From NCBI GenBank assembly GCA_900542945.1, contig UQPI01000088.1, positions 1-5,276 of the forward strand: DNA of 5,276 nucleotides, given 5' to 3'. Of this stretch, positions 5,170 through 5,276 are shown one piece after another. Each line of letters opens with the position of its first letter. Within the stretch, counting starts at the first letter, position 1. The notes beneath the pieces were generated by a model. The model saw nothing but the letters and a program-made list of their open reading frames with translations, ran no database searches and was not told where the DNA came from. The translations under genes were made by a program, and so were the position numbers. Origin of the DNA: an uncultured Collinsella sp. GTDB taxonomy: Bacteria; Actinomycetota; Coriobacteriia; Coriobacteriales; Coriobacteriaceae.

Positions 5170-5276
5170 ATGCCGTCGAACATACCGGCCACGACGATCC
5201 GCATCGACCCGGAGGTCAAGAGGGAGGCCACGGCCATCCTGGACGAGCTCGGCCTGTCCATGTCCACCGCCGTCAA
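5170..5276 (+). CDS. RelB/DinJ-type antitoxin, 3' end beyond the window
   Basis: Only the first 35 codons are in the window. The peptide ATTIRIDPEVKREATAIL (7-24) followed by DELGLSMSTAV (25-35) has the pattern of the ribbon-helix-helix N terminus of RelB/DinJ antitoxins: a short beta strand (TIRID), a charged helix, then a Gly-Leu-Ser/Met turn leading into the second helix. Such proteins bind DNA as dimers, repress their own operon and neutralise a RelE/YafQ/YoeB-type ribonuclease encoded just downstream. That toxin would lie outside the window and is not seen. The gene starts 46 bp after the transposase stop on the same strand and shares its G/C-ending codon choice. It could therefore be cargo of the element or simply a neighbour. 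Confidence 0.8.
   Translation, partial: MPSNIPATTIRIDPEVKREATAILDELGLSMSTAV

Larger units (their letters stand above)
3982..5276 (+). mobile_element. IS1595-like insertion element, right end beyond the window
   Basis: The left boundary is placed at GGCTCTGTTAGACCAGG (from 3982), which follows the A-rich stretch GGGATTAAAAAA. The eight bases TTAAAAAA (3974-3981) would suit the 8-bp AT-rich target duplications known for the IS1595 family. Codon use changes here: the transposase and the following antitoxin use almost only C- or G-ending codons, more strictly than the radical SAM gene. The reverse complement of the proposed left end is not found between the transposase stop (5123) and the window end, so the element either extends further and carries the antitoxin gene or has imperfect ends I cannot recognise. 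The exact left boundary is an inference. Confidence 0.5.

Noticed and set aside
3267..5276. A very long minus-strand open frame (over 660 codons) opposite the transposase and radical SAM genes
   Set aside because: It runs antisense across two well-supported, unrelated genes and their junction. Its translation is low-complexity Ala/Arg/Gly/Val-rich with no recognisable domain. This is the usual result of strong G/C-ending codon bias.

Overview
The window looks like chromosome from a GC-rich anaerobic actinobacterium of the Coriobacteriia, with Collinsella or a close relative as the best guess. This is inferred from the GC-rich codons, the divergent-type tryptophanyl-tRNA synthetase, the COG1313-type radical SAM protein and general style. 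No rRNA or other taxonomic marker is present.

Left half (about 1-2480), minus strand: a polyprenyl-phosphate sugar-1-phosphate transferase of the WecA/TagO/MraY family lies upstream of a tryptophanyl-tRNA synthetase (trpS). The two are separated by 161 bp that holds a weak trpS promoter. Both are complete housekeeping genes, one for cell-envelope glycan assembly and one for protein synthesis. A small inverted repeat lies beyond trpS.

Middle (about 2478-3002): a 525-bp stretch with no convincing protein gene. Its most notable content is a strongly supported structured RNA on the minus strand (about 2683-2850). It can fold as one long rod: a 12-bp closing helix with two G-U pairs, a second helix, a symmetric 14 x 14-nt central bubble, an inner helix and an apical hairpin. 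A U-rich tail follows directly. This is the layout of 6S RNA, the RNA that mimics an open promoter and binds the housekeeping RNA polymerase. Its likely promoter stands back to back with a TTGACA-containing promoter for the gene on the right, and that promoter carries a small dyad.

Right half: on the plus strand, a complete radical SAM protein of the COG1313/PflX type (about 3003-3941) is followed 40 bp later by what looks like the left end of an insertion element. The element carries an IS1595-like transposase (4065-5123) with an N-terminal zinc ribbon and DDE-type catalytic residues. Only 46 bp past the transposase, on the same strand, begins a RelB/DinJ-type antitoxin gene that the window edge cuts off. 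No right end of the element is visible before the antitoxin, so the antitoxin, and presumably a toxin beyond the window, may be cargo of the element. The transposase gene contains a perfect 19-bp inverted repeat with a 3-nt loop, placed over the codon of a catalytic aspartate.
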